A DNA stretch of 64,000 bases, from the NCBI RefSeq assembly GCF_004768465.1, contig NZ_SRMF01000006.1:62001-126000 (forward strand), in the 5' to 3' direction. Shown piece after piece: positions 47,460 through 61,200 of this stretch. Positions within the stretch are counted from its first letter, which is position 1, and every line of letters begins with the position of its first letter. The notes below the pieces were generated by a model. The model was not told the DNA's origin and did not search any database. It worked only from the letters and a program-made list of their open reading frames with translations. This DNA is from Natronospirillum operosum. GTDB lineage: Bacteria; Pseudomonadota; Gammaproteobacteria; Pseudomonadales; Natronospirillaceae. Position numbers and translations under genes: made by a program.

Positions 47460-49271
47460 ATGAGTTGGCGTGGAACAGGACGATTTTCCCTGCCGGTGCG
47501 GCTTCTCGCCTACAGTCAGCTTGGCCTCTGGATGTGGTTGCCGCTTCATGCGTATGGACAGTCCGCTCTGGACCCTTTGCCTGACATGATACAGCCCGGA
47601 GGAATGCGCCCTGACGCCACTATTCGCGTCCCTCCCGAATCAGCAGACAGTGTGCTGGAAATACCGCCTGTCGTTGAGCGGCCGTTGTCAGCAGAGGAAG
47701 GCGAGCGCATTGTCGTCGAGCGGTTTGAGCTGGTGGGCATCAGGGACCTGCCTCAATATGACATTTCTCGCGCTGAAATAGAAGAACTGGTGGAAGAAGC
47801 GCGCCTGGAGAGGCCTGAGGGCTTCACCATCGGTCAATTGGAAGCGGTTACAGACCGCATTACCAACTACTACCGTGCGCGCGGGCTCATACTGGCCAAT
47901 GCCATCTTGCCAGTGCAGTCGGTCACGGATGGAGTCGTGGAATTGCAGGTGATTGAAGGACGACTGGGCAGAATTCTGACCGAGGGCAATGAGATCTACT
48001 CTCAGGGTACCCTGACGCGTCCGTTTTCTCATTTGCTTGGCGAACCCGTTCATCAGCAGGAGGTCGAATCGTCATTGCTGGTACTGACAGACTTCCCCGG
48101 ACTGGTGGCCTTCGGCATGTTCCAACCAGGGCAGCGGGTCGGCGAGACAGATCTGCTGGTCCGGGTGCCCAACGAGGACCGCTTCAACATTACGGTACGC
48201 ACGGACAATCACGGCTCTGACACCACCGGGTTGTGGCGCGGACGCGCCACTGCCGAATGGAACAATGTTACCGGGAATGCAGACCAGCTTGGCCTGACGC
48301 TGCAGCACACGATCATGCCTGCCAACAGCTTCTTTGCCTCGCTGGACTATCAAGTCATTATCAATCGCTATTGGCGGGCCAGTGCCTATGCGCGCCGGAA
48401 CAGTTTCACTGTCGGCGGCGACTTCGAAGTACTGGAGATCGCCGGTACGTCCCATCAATTCGGCGTTGCTGGTGAATACATCTGGCTGCGCAGCCGCGAG
48501 CGCAACCTGTCCACACGCCTGGAGCTCGGCTCGCGACATGCGGAGACGGAGCGACTCGGCAGCCAGACCAACGAAGACAGACTCACAGTGCTGACTCTGG
48601 GCATCAACTATGACTCGGTAGACACGCGCTTTGGCGGGCTGAATTACGCCGGGCTGGAGGTCTCCAAGGGGTTCAACGATATTCTGTGGGCCATGGGTGA
48701 TGCCGACAGCGCGGAGAGCCTGTCCCCCGACCAGCGACCCAGTCGCCTTGGTGGCAGCGGCGACTACGCAGAGGGCGGTTTTCTGAAACTGCTGACGTTT
48801 TACTCCCGCCTGCAGAACGTGACCTCCAATTCTTCCTTGCTGGCACGCACAGAGTTTCAGTATTCACCCGACCTGCTGGTGCCGATGGAACAGTATGCTG
48901 TCGGCGGCCCCGATCATGTGCGCGGTTTCCAGTCGTCCTATGCCTTGTACGACACTGGTGGTCTGGCCTCTCTGGAATACATTGTGCAGGCGCCATTCCT
49001 GGGGGACCAGCAGGCCTTTGGCGGTTGGCGCTGGGGAGAGCTGCTGCAAGTCTCCGTGTTTTACGACCATGCAACCGGCATGAAAAACGACCCTCTGATC
49101 AGTGAAGTGGATGGCTGGTTTCAGATGTCCAGTGTGGGTGCCGGTCTGCGGTTCGGCATTCCGGACCAGCTGACTTCCAGGTTGCAGTTGGCTGTACCGT
49201 TAATCGACGAGAGTGAACAGGATGATGAGGACACACCCAAGGTGTGGTTCGACCTTGCCTGGCATTTCTGA
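47460..49271 (+). CDS. Two-partner secretion outer-membrane translocator (TpsB; ShlB/FhaC/HecB family)
   Basis: A 603-residue outer-membrane pore that exports the adjacent TpsA. It has a signal peptide (about 1-34, ending HAYGQS) and a Pro-rich periplasmic linker. Two POTRA domains follow at about 85-160 and 163-240. A 16-strand type barrel carries the lid-loop motif VRGF in GGPDHVRGFQSSY, and the last residue is Phe. tpsA begins inside its last codons. A ribosome site AGGGGAG lies 11 nt before the start. Confidence 0.95.
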   Translation: MSWRGTGRFSLPVRLLAYSQLGLWMWLPLHAYGQSALDPLPDMIQPGGMRPDATIRVPPESADSVLEIPPVVERPLSAEEGERIVVERFELVGIRDLPQYDISRAEIEELVEEARLERPEGFTIGQLEAVTDRITNYYRARGLILANAILPVQSVTDGVVELQVIEGRLGRILTEGNEIYSQGTLTRPFSHLLGEPVHQQEVESSLLVLTDFPGLVAFGMFQPGQRVGETDLLVRVPNEDRFNITVRTDNHGSDTTGLWRGRATAEWNNVTGNADQLGLTLQHTIMPANSFFASLDYQVIINRYWRASAYARRNSFTVGGDFEVLEIAGTSHQFGVAGEYIWLRSRERNLSTRLELGSRHAETERLGSQTNEDRLTVLTLGINYDSVDTRFGGLNYAGLEVSKGFNDILWAMGDADSAESLSPDQRPSRLGGSGDYAEGGFLKLLTFYSRLQNVTSNSSLLARTEFQYSPDLLVPMEQYAVGGPDHVRGFQSSYALYDTGGLASLEYIVQAPFLGDQQAFGGWRWGELLQVSVFYDHATGMKNDPLISEVDGWFQMSSVGAGLRFGIPDQLTSRLQLAVPLIDESEQDDEDTPKVWFDLAWHF

Positions 49272-52200
49272 CCTTTCCAGGTTGGTGCCGATAATCCTGG
49301 CCACTGCAACGCTGGCCTCGGGAGCATCGCCCGTGCTCGCAGGTCCGACAGGCGGACAGGTCACCGGCGGCGACGGCAACATACAGCGACCCGATGATCA
49401 GACCACCAATGTTCATCAGCACACTGACAAGCTCGTGGTCGAGTGGCAAAGCTTCAACCTCACCCCCGAGGAGATCGTCAACTTTCTTCAACCCGGCAGC
49501 AACTCGATCGTTCTGAACCAGATACTGGACGGGGACATGAGCGTCATACGCGGCCAGATCAACGCCAACGGGCATGTCATTCTGTCCAATGCCAATGGCC
49601 TCTATTTCGGCAATACCGCACAACTCAGCGTCGGGTCCCTGATTGCATCCGGACACCACCTTTCGACCGAGGACTTTCTGGACGGCAATCTGAATTTCGA
49701 GCGCCAGGAGGGCACCAGTGGGCGGGTGATCAATCGCGGCACCATCAATGCTGCGACCGGAGGCAGCGTCACCCTGCTGGGCAGCCAGGTTGAAAACACG
49801 GGCCAGATCATCGCCCATGCAGGTCGCATCAACATGGTGGTCGGTGAACGCATTGCACTGGATTTTGATGGCGATGGGCTGATGCGGTTCGCGGTTGATG
49901 AAGCCTTACTGTCCAACGCCGATGGCCATGAAAGCGCCATACTGAACCAGGGCGAGTTGCAGGCCAATGGCGGCGTGATCGCCATGGAAGGCCGGGTAGC
50001 GCAGGACATTTTCTCCCAGGTGGTCAACAACGAGGGGGTTGTGCGGGCCGGGCGTATAGACAACAACGGTGGCGAAATCCGTCTGGTCGGCAGCGGCGGC
50101 AGCACCAGCTCGGTGGTGAACACCGGCCAAATCGATGCTTCCGCTCAGGATGCCCAGAGCGATGGCGGCCAGATCACCCTGCACGCCGAAGATTCAACCC
50201 TGCTGGTGCAGGACAGCAGCGAGATCCGGGCCGACTCCGCAGCGCAACAGGGCGGCCAGGTGCATCTGCTGGGCGACCGCATAGCGCTGACAGGAGACAC
50301 CCTGGTGGATGCCAGTGGCTGGCTGGGTGGCGGTGAGATCCTTGTCGGCGGTGACCTGCAGGGGCAGAATCCGGACATCCAGAATGCGCAGAAAGTCGTG
50401 GTGACCTCGCAGGTAAATCTGCATGCCGACGCCATCCACAACGGCGACGGCGGGCGCATCATTGCCTGGGCTGACGACTGGACGCGATTCTCCGGCCGCC
50501 TGTCGGCCCGTGGCGGCGCCGAGGGCGGTGATGGCGGCTTTGCGGAAGTCTCCGGCAAGCAGCAACTGGCGTACTCCGGCTTTGCCGACCTGAGTGCACC
50601 GCATGGGCAGATAGGCACCCTGCTGCTGGACCCGGAGAACATCCATATCGTCCAGGGCACGGGTGACGATGACACAGAACTGACAGGTAATGATGAGGTT
50701 CTGTTTGAAGATGAGAATGGTGACACTTTTGAAATCGGCGCGGACACCATCAGCAACCAGACCGCCAATGTGCTGTTGCAGGCCACTCAGGACATTATTC
50801 AGGCTTCGGATGCTGCCATCAACATCACCGAGCAGGGCATCGGGATCACCCTGCAGGCCGGACGCGACATTGAGCTCCTCGCGGGCATCACCACCAACGG
50901 TGGTCATATTACCCTTGAGGCAGATTCGGCTGACCAACCTGGCGGCACAGACGGAACAGGCACCGTCACCATTACCGACACCTCGACCGGATTAAACAGC
51001 AACGGTGGCGACATCACCCTGTCAGGGGCCGAGCTGGACATCACTCAGGCCATTGAGGCGGGTGCGGGCAACGTCAGCATGACGGCGACTGACGTTATCC
51101 AGCTTGGCGCCAATATCTCCTCAACCGGCAACCAAACTTACACCGGTGCTGTGACCCTGACCGACAGCGTTATCCTGACTGCCACCGACAGCACTATTCT
51201 GTTTGAAAGCACCGTTGACGGCGCCGAGTCACTCACTCTGGCTGCCGGACCCGGCGCAGTAACATTCGAAGGTGAAGTAGGTGGCAATACCGCTCTCGAC
51301 AGCCTCAGCATCACCGCAGGCAGCATAGAGCTTGAACAGGATGTCACCACCGCAGGTAACCAGGACTACAATGGTGCCGTCACGCTGACAGGAAACCGCA
51401 CACTCGAAGGCAACACCCTCATCTTCTCCGATACGGTAACCGGAGACGACAACAATCTGACCATCACCGGTGACCTGGACCTGCAAGGCGCCTTGACCAA
51501 TGTGGCCAATCTTGAAGTAACCGATAATGCGACGCTCGCGGCAGACGTCGCCACAACCGGCAACCAAACCTACAGCGGTGCGGTGACTCTGACTGACAGC
51601 ATTACCCTGACCACCACCGACAGCAACATCCTGTTTGGAGGCAGCATTGATGGAGCCACTGCTGGTGATGAGTCTCTGACTCTGGACGTCGGCGACGGCA
51701 CGGTAGCCTTCAGCGGTGAAGTCGGTGGCGACACTGAACTCGACAGCCTCGACATCACAGCAGACAGCATTCAACTCCAGAACGACGTAACAACGGACGG
51801 TGACCAAGCCTACCACGGTGCTGTGGACCTCACAGGTGCCCTCACTCTGACAGGCTCTACCCTGACTTTCACAGATACGGTTACCGGAGACGATAACAAC
51901 CTGACCATCGTCGGCGATCTGGATCTGCAGGGAGCCCTGACCGATGTGTCCAACCTGAGCGTGTCGGGCACTTCAACTCTGAGTGCCGACATCACCACTT
52001 CAGGCACTCAGACCTATAACAGCGCCATAACTCTGACCGACAGCATCACCCTGACCACCACCGACAGCAATATCGACTTTGGCTCCACAATTGATGGCGC
52101 GCACGGGCTGACACTGGCTGCCGGAACCGGCACGGTGACCCTGGAAGGCGAAGTGGGTGCTGGCACCGCACTCGACAGCCTGGAGATCACCGCCGGCAGT

Positions 52201-55200
52201 ATCGAGCTTGAACAGGATGTCACCACTGCGGGTAACCAGGACTACAATGGCGCCGTCACGCTGACAGGAAACCGCACACTCGAAGGCAACACCCTCATCT
52301 TCTCCGATACGGTAACCGGAGACGACAACAATCTGACCATCACCGGTGACCTGGACCTGCAAGGCGCCTTGACCGATGTGGCTGATCTGGAAGTCACCGG
52401 CAGTTCAACTCTGGGCGCCGATGTCACCACAACAGGCAGCCAAACCTATACCGGCTCCATCACCCTGACCGATAGCGTTACTCTGACCGCCGACAACAGC
52501 GATATTACCTTGCAGTCTTCTCTGGACGGTAGCGGCAACAGCCTTGGCATCAACGTTGGCGCGGGTAATATCGAGTTCCAGGCGATCAACGACCTGCAGG
52601 ATCTGGAGGTCACTGCAGATCTTATTCAACTGGGGCAAGACATCACCGCTGCCGGTGACCAGACCTACAACGGCGCGGTGAGCCTCACCGGGAACCTTAC
52701 CCTGACCGGCAACACTGTTGCCTTCTCGGAGACGGTGACCGGCAACGACAATGACCTGACTATCGCCGCTGATCTGGACCTGCAAGGCGCCATGACTGAT
52801 GTGGCTGATCTGGAAGTCACAGGCAGTTCAACTCTGGGGGCAGACGTCACCACAACCGGCAACCAGACCTACACCGGCGCCGTCACACTGGAGGACGGGG
52901 ACCGCCAGCTTGCAGGGGCTGAAATCACCTTCTCCGATACTGTAACCGGCAGCGGAGACAACCTGACCATCACTGGTGATCTGGATCTGCAGGGAGACAT
53001 GACCAGTGTGGCCAATCTGGAGGTAAGCGGTGCCTCAACCCTCGGCGCAGACATAACCACCTCCGGCAACCAGACCTACAGCGGTGCGGTCACCCTGGAT
53101 GATGACATCATCACCCTGAGCTCCAATAACGGCAACATTACTTTTGACAGTGACATCACGGGTAATGACAACAGCCTGGAACTCGACGCCAGCAATGGCA
53201 ACATCGACTTCCAGGCGATCAATGGTCTTCAGGATCTGGAGATCACCGCCGCCCAAATTGAGCTTGGGCAAGATATCACCACCTCAGGTAGCCAGACCTA
53301 TAACGGGGCGGTGACCCTGACCAACAGCATTACCCTGACCACCACCGACAGCAATATCCTGTTTGGAGGCAGCATTGATGGGACCACTGCTGGTGATGAG
53401 TCACTGACCCTGGCAGCCGGAACCGGCACGGTGACTCTGGAAGGCGAAGTGGGTGCTGACACCGCACTCGACAGCCTCGAGATCACGGCAGGCAGCATTG
53501 GGCTTGAACAGGATGTCACCACCGCAGGTAACCAGGACTACAATGGTGCCGTCACGCTGACGGGAAACCGCACACTCGAAGGCAACACCCTCACTTTCCT
53601 GGATACCGTGACCGGTGACGGCAGCAACCTGGCAGTCACCGGCAGTCTTGAGCTTCACGATGCCACCAGTAACATCGGCGACCTGACCATCACTGGCGAC
53701 CTGAACCTGCAGGGCGCCATGACCGACGTGGCCGATCTGGAAGTCACCGGCGCCTCGACCCTGGGCGCCAATGTCACCACAACCGGCAACCAGACCTACA
53801 GCGGTGCGGTCTCACTGGATGATGACACCATCATCCTGAGCTCCAATAACGGCAACATTACTTTTGACAACGACATCACAGGTAATGACAACAGTCTGGA
53901 ACTCGACGCCAGCAATGGCAACATCGAGTTTCAGGCGATCAACGGCCTTCAGGATCTGGAGCTCACTGCCAACCTTATTCAGCTCGGGCAGGACATCACC
54001 ACCTCGGGCAACCAGACCTACAACAGCGCCGTATCCCTGACCAACAGCATTACCCTGACCGGCGACACTGTTGCCTTCTCGGACACGGTGACCGGCAACG
54101 ACAATGACCTGACTGTCGCCGGCGATCTGGATCTGCAGGGTGAAATGACCGGTGTGGCAGAACTGGAAGTCACCGGCAGTTCAACTCTGGGCGCAGATGT
54201 CACCACGACAGGCACTCAGACCTATAACGGCGCCGTCACACTGGCTGGCCAGCGCGAACTTGCAGGTACCCTGCTCAACTTCGGCGATCTGCTGACCGGT
54301 GACGGCAGTAATCTTGCGGTCACCGGCAACCTTGAACTTCATGATGCCACCAGCAATATCGGCGACCTGACCATCACCGGGAATCTGGATCTGCAGGGCG
54401 CCATCACCGATGTGGCCAATCTGGAAGTCACCGGCACTTCGACACTGGGCGCCGATGTCACCACAACAGGCAGCCAAACCTACAGCGGCGCAGTAACTCT
54501 GACCGAGAGTGTCACGCTGACTGCCACCGACAGCAATATTCTGTTCGAGGACAGCATTGATGGGACCAACGCCGGTGATGAGTCACTGACCCTGGCAGCC
54601 GGAACCGGCACGGTGACTTTTGAAGGCGAAGTGGGTGGTGACACCGAACTCGACAGCCTCGAGATCACCGCAGGCAGTATCGAGCTTGAACAGGATGTCA
54701 CCACCTCGGGTAACCAGAATTACAATGGCGCCGTCACGCTGACAGGAAACCGCACACTCGACGGCACCACCCTCACCTTCTTCGATACGGTCACCAGCAA
54801 TGACAGTGACCTGACCATCGCCGGTGACCTGAACCTGCAGGGCGCCATGACCAATGTGGCTGATCTGGAAGTCACAGGCAGTTCAACCCTGGGTGCAGAC
54901 GTCACTACAACAGGCACCCAGACCTACACCGGCACCGTCACGCTGGAGAACGGGAACCGCCAGCTTGCAGGGGCTGAAATCACCTTCTCCGATGCCGTAA
55001 CCGGTAGCGGAGATAGCCTGACCATCACTGGTAATCTGGATCTGCAGGGTGCCATGAGCAGCGTGGCTGATCTGGAAGTCACCGGCAGTTCAACTCTGGG
55101 CGCAGATGTCACCACGACAAGCACCCAGACCTACACCGGAGCTGTGACTCTGACTGACAGCGTTGCGCTGACTGCCACCGACAGCAACATCCTGTTTGAA

Positions 55201-58200
55201 AACACCGTTGACGGCGCCGAGTCACTGACTCTGACTGCCGGAACCGGCACGGTGACTTTTGAAGGCGAAGTGGGTGCTGACACCGCACTCGACAGCCTCG
55301 AGATCACCGCAGGCAGTATCGAGCTTGAACAGAATGTCACCACCGCAGGTAACCAGGACTACAATGGTGCCGCCACGCTGACAGGAAACCGCACACTCGA
55401 AGGCAACACCCTCACCTTCTTCAATACGGTCACCAGCAATGACAGTGACCTGACCATCACCGGGAATCTGGACCTGCAGGGCGCCATCACCGATGTGGCC
55501 AATCTGGAAGTCACCGGCGCCTCGACCCTGGGCGCCAATATCACTACTACAGGCAGCCAGACCTACAGCGGTGCGGTCTCACTGGATGATGACACCATCA
55601 CCCTGAGCTCCAATAACGGCAACATTACTTTTGACAACGACATCACAGGTAATGACAACAGTCTGGAACTCGACGCCAGCAATGGCAACATCGAGTTTCA
55701 GGCGATCAACGGCCTTCAGGATCTGGAGCTCACTGCCAACCTTATTCAGCTCGGGCAGGACATCACCACCTCGGGCAACCAGACCTACAACAGTGCCGTA
55801 TCCCTGACCAACAGCATAACCCTGACCGGCAACACAGTCGCCTTCTCGGACACGGTGGCCGGCAACAACAATGACCTGACTGTCGCCGGCGATCTGGATC
55901 TGCAGGGTGAAATGACAGATGTGGCTGATCTGGAAGTCACCGACAGCTCAACTCTGGGCGCAGACGTCAATACAACCGGCAACCAGACCTACGGCGGCAC
56001 CGTCACGCTGGCTGGCCAGCGCGAACTTGCAGGTACCCTGCTCAACTTCGGCGATCTGCTGACCGGTGACGGCAGCAACCTGACAGTCACCGGCGCTCTT
56101 GAGCTCCATGATACCACCAGCAATATCGGCGACCTGACCATCGCCGGCGACCTGAATCTGCAGGGCGCCATCACCGATGTGACCAATCTGGAAGTCACCG
56201 GCACTTCGACCCTGGGTGCAGATGTCACCACTACCGGCAACCAGACCTACACCGGCGCCGTCACGCTGGCGAATGGAGACCGCCAGCTTGCAGGGACTGA
56301 AATCACCTTCTCGGACACGGTGACCGGAGACGACAGCGATCTGACCATCGCCGGCATTCTGGATCTACAGGGCAACATGACCGCTGTCGCTGATCTGGAA
56401 GTCACCGGCAGTTCAACCCTGGGCGCAGACGTCACCACAGCCGGCAACCAGACCTACGGCGGCGCCGTCACGCTAGCAAACGGGGACCGCCAGCTTGCAG
56501 GGACTGAAATCACCTTCTCCGATGCCGTAGCCGGTAGCGGAGATAACCTGACCATCACTGGTAATCTGGACCTTCAGGGCACCATGATCAGCGTGGCGGA
56601 TCTGGAAGTCGCCGGCACCTCAACCCTGAGTGCGGACGTCACCACAACCGGCAACCAGACCTACACCGGCGCCATAACTCTGACCGACAGCATCACCCTG
56701 ATCACCACCGATAGCGATATCGAGTTTGGCTCCACCATTGATGGCGCCCACGAACTGACCCTGACTGCCGGAACCGGCACAGTGACAATCGGAGGCGACG
56801 CGGGCGGCGATACCGCACTCGACAGCCTCGACATCACTGCAGGCAGCATCGAGCTTGAGCAAGATGTCACCACCTCGGGCAACCAGACCTACAACGGTGC
56901 CGTGACTTTGACAGGAAGCCGTACGCTTGAAGGCACACTCCTCCACTTCGGCAACCTGCTGACAGGTGACGGCAGCAATCTTGCTGTCACTGGCAACCTT
57001 GAGCTGCATGATGCCACCAGCAATATCGGCGACCTGACCGTCAACGGCAATCTGGATCTGCAGGGCGCCATCACCGATGTGGCCAATCTGGAAATCATCG
57101 GCAGTTCAAACCTGGGCGCAGACGTCACTACAACAGGCACCCAGGCCTACACCGGCGCCGTCACCCTGACCGACAACATCACCCTGACCACCACCAATAG
57201 CGATATCGAGTTTGGCTCCACCATTGATGGCGCCCACGAACTGACCCTGACTGCCGGAACGGGCACGGTAACACTCGACGGTGAAGCAGGCGGTGATACC
57301 GCACTGGCCAGCCTGGAAATCAGCGCCGGCGATATTCAGCTTGGGCAAAATATCACCACCTCAGGCACCCAGACTTACAACGACGCCGTCACCCTGACCG
57401 ACAGCGTTGTTCTGACGACCACCAACAGTGACATTACCTTCCTGTCACCCCTGACCGGTGGCGGCAACAGCCTTGGGCTGAACGTCGGCAGTGGCAACAT
57501 CGGCTTCCAGGAGTTCAATGGCCTGCAGGATCTGGAGATCACCGCTGACCAAATTGAGCTTGGGGAAGACATCATCACTGGGGGTAACCAGACCTACAAC
57601 AGTGCTGTCACCCTGACCGACAGCATTACCCTGACCGGCACCACTATTGCCTTCTCAGAGACGGTGGCCGGAGACGGTAACAATCTGACCATCGAGGGTA
57701 ACCTGGATCTGCAAAGCGCCATGACCAATGTAGCCGACCTCGACGTATCAGGCACTTCGGTCCTGGGCGCAGACGTCACCACAACCGGCAACCAGACCTA
57801 TAACGGCGCCGTCACGCTGGCGAACGGGCATCGCCAGCTTGAAGGGTCTGAAATCACCTTCTCGGATACGGTCAATGGCAACGGCAATGGCCTGACCATC
57901 GACGGCGACCTGAACCTGCAGGGCGCCATAAGCGGCGTAGCCGACCTCCAGGTCAACGGTGCCTCAGCCCTGGCCGCAGACGTCACCACATCTGGCAGCC
58001 AGACTTATAACGGAACCATAGAGCTCAACAACAGCATCAACCTGACCTCTACCACCAGCGACATTGACCTGCAGTCCGCCCTGAACGGCAACAACAACAG
58101 CTTGACACTCAACGCCAACAACGGTTCTGTCGAGTTTGGAGAGGTCAATGACCTCGACAACCTGACCATCGACGCGGGCACCATCGAGTTCGGCAACGAC

Positions 58201-61200
58201 GAAATCAGCACGACCGGCAACCAGAGTTACACCGGTGCGGTGAACCTGACCAATAACATCACCCTGACTACAGCCAACAGCAATATCACATTCGTCGGAG
58301 CCGTGGACGGTGAATACTCACTAACCCTGGACACCGGCAGCGGTGATATCGATACGAGCGACGCTGTGGTCGGCGGCGACACCCCACTGGAAGACCTGAC
58401 TATTACAGAGGCCGAGAATGCCGCCTTCGGAGCTATCAATCTTGATGGAGACTTCATACAGGTCAAAGGAACCGGCACCACAATACTGAGCGAGGCCATT
58501 GACGCAGCCAACATCAACCTGACGGTCAGCAGCCTGACACTGGATGGAATAAGTCTGGATACCAGCTCATTAGACGGTGAATCAGACGGCAACATTACGC
58601 TGAATGTGGATGAACTGCTAACTGTCGGCGGAGGCACCACAATCAATGCCGGGACAGGCACCGTAGAGCTCGCCCCTTCGACAGCGGGCAATACCATATA
58701 CATTTGCCGAGGCGCCTGCGCTAGCACCGGATTCCATACTCGCTACGATTTGGGTGATCTTTCCATTACCGCAGACACAATCCGGTTCGGCAATACCGAC
58801 CACGAGGGCGAGATCACCCTGGATGGCATCAGTTTCGACTACGAACTACAGGTTCTAAACGAAAACGGAATAGTTGTGACCGGTGATCTGGACGGCACCA
58901 ATGGCGGAGCTCTGGTACTGGACCCCGGATCGGGCATTACCAGACTGGACGGCGGGTCGATCAGAACCCAGTTCGATCAGACCTATGAATCCGAAGTCAG
59001 GTTGAGCGGAGACTTTGTACTGGAAACCTACGAGGGTGACATCACCTTTACTGGGCTGTTGGGCAGTATCGGTAGTGGCACGGACCCCGTCTACGATCTC
59101 ACCCTGAACACAGACTTCAACGACGACGGCACCGCAGGCAACATCTTTTTCCAGGGTGTCATTGAACGCCTGAACGACCTGACCATTGAGACAGCGAACA
59201 ATGTTGACCTGGCCGGCACTGTCGACATTGCCGGTGCCTTTGATCTGGAAAACGCCACCGGCAAATTATCTCTGGTCAATGGGCTAAACCTGACAGCTGC
59301 GAACATCTACCTGAATGCACTGGAAATAGACTTTGAAAATGGAGACCCCATTAAACTGATCACGGAGGACAACAACGGTGATATTGATCTGATTACCGAC
59401 AACCTGACTATCGGTGGCGAACTGGAACTGAATGCCGGCACAGGCAACATCACTCTGGCGACCCAAAGCACCAACTCGAGCCTGGGCCTGTGCAGCGGCG
59501 CATCCTGCGCTGGCACAGGCACCTACGATGCCCTGTATAACATCGGCGCCGGTTTCTCATTCAACACTGACGCCAATTTCCAGGTAGGTCAGGCTGGCCA
59601 CACAGGTGATATTACCCTGTACGGGTTTGACGCCGATTATGATCTGTCACTGGCCAACACCGGTAACGGTAAAATCACACTTGCCGGCGCGTTCTCCAGT
59701 ACCCATAGCCTAACTCTCAGCTCCGGCAGCGGCGGCATCGAAATCAATGACGCCATCAACCTGCAAGATGGTGACCTGAGTCTGACTGCGCATGAGGGCA
59801 ATGGCACCATTGATCTGGGTTCTGATATTCAGACCGGTACCGGCAACCAAACCTACAATGGCGCCATAACACTGACCGACAGCGTTAGCCTGACCACCGC
59901 TGACGGCAACATCACCTTTGAGTCCAGCATCGACGGGGGCCATGCCCTGAGTGTCAATGCCGGTGCAGGTGATGTCGACTTCCAGGGCATGGTTGGCGAC
60001 GACACCGAACTGGCAAGCCTGGACGTTACCGCTGCAAACATTGCGTTCTCCGATATCAGCACCAACGGCGATCTGACACTCAGCTCGGCGAACAATCTGG
60101 ACTTTGCAACCGACACCGAACTGACCGCAGGTGACCAGCTTACGCTGGCGATCAATCAGGCCGGAAACCCAGTTGGTGTCACACTCGATCTCAACGACCT
60201 GATATTGAACAGCAACGACATCCTGCTGCAGGGCGGTGGCTCTGACAGCCTGCAGGGGCATGAGGATGTCAGCAACAGCTGGCTTATCAGTGGTTCAACC
60301 GACGGCCGCATCGACAACAATCACCTCAACAACGGCGCCGACTTCACCGGTTTCTCGGAAGTGCTGGGTGGCGATCAGGGTGATGATTTCGAGATTACCG
60401 GTACCTACAACGGCGATATCACCGGCGGTGCGGGTGATGACGAAATCAGACGGGTTGGCAATGGCCAGATCAACGGCCAGATTGACGGTGGCGGTGGCAC
60501 CAACACCTATGATGTGTCGGGCACCAGCAACCCGGTCACCCTGACATGGGGCCAGGGGTTCACCAACATCCAGACTCTGATAGGGGATGGCGATATACTG
60601 CGCGGCAGTGCGACACAGGCGACCGACTGGAACCTCACAGACACCGACGGGGGCGAGCTCAGTGCCGGTGGCAACAGTGCAAGCTTCGAGGGGTTCACTC
60701 GCCTGATCAGCGGCTCCGGTGGCGCCAACACCTTCGAGTCCAATGGTCAGTACAATGGCACCATAGAACTGCGCGGCGGCGACAACAACTGGCACTTCAC
60801 GCCCGGCCAGCGCCTGACCCGCGGCCAGGTGGTGGGCAACGGCACCCTGTTCATCGCCCAGCGCGACGACGGCAGTGCCGGCACCGTTCGCCTCAACAAC
60901 GATGATCTGTACCTGCCGGTGCTGACTGGCTTCAATGGCAACCTGTTTATCGGCGGCAAGGTCAATCCTGGCACTCTGCCACTGGACGGCGGCTTCAACT
61001 CCATTGAGGTCAATGCCAATCGATTGGTGGTAGACAATGCGGTACAGACCGGCGGCAACCTGGTACTGCTGGGGTCGGAAATCGATCTGACCGGGGCGCC
61101 CATCACCAGCGGCGGCCAGGTGAGCTTTGTATCTGTCGGCAGTTTCTGCAACATCTGCGGCAACCTGACCGGTTCCGGCAACCTGCGGGTAGGTCAGGAG

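Noticed and set aside
46847-47460. Genomic island attached at the tmRNA 3' end
   Set aside because: The tps locus follows ssrA, a common integration site. However, no integrase gene and no second copy of the ssrA 3' end were found in the window.
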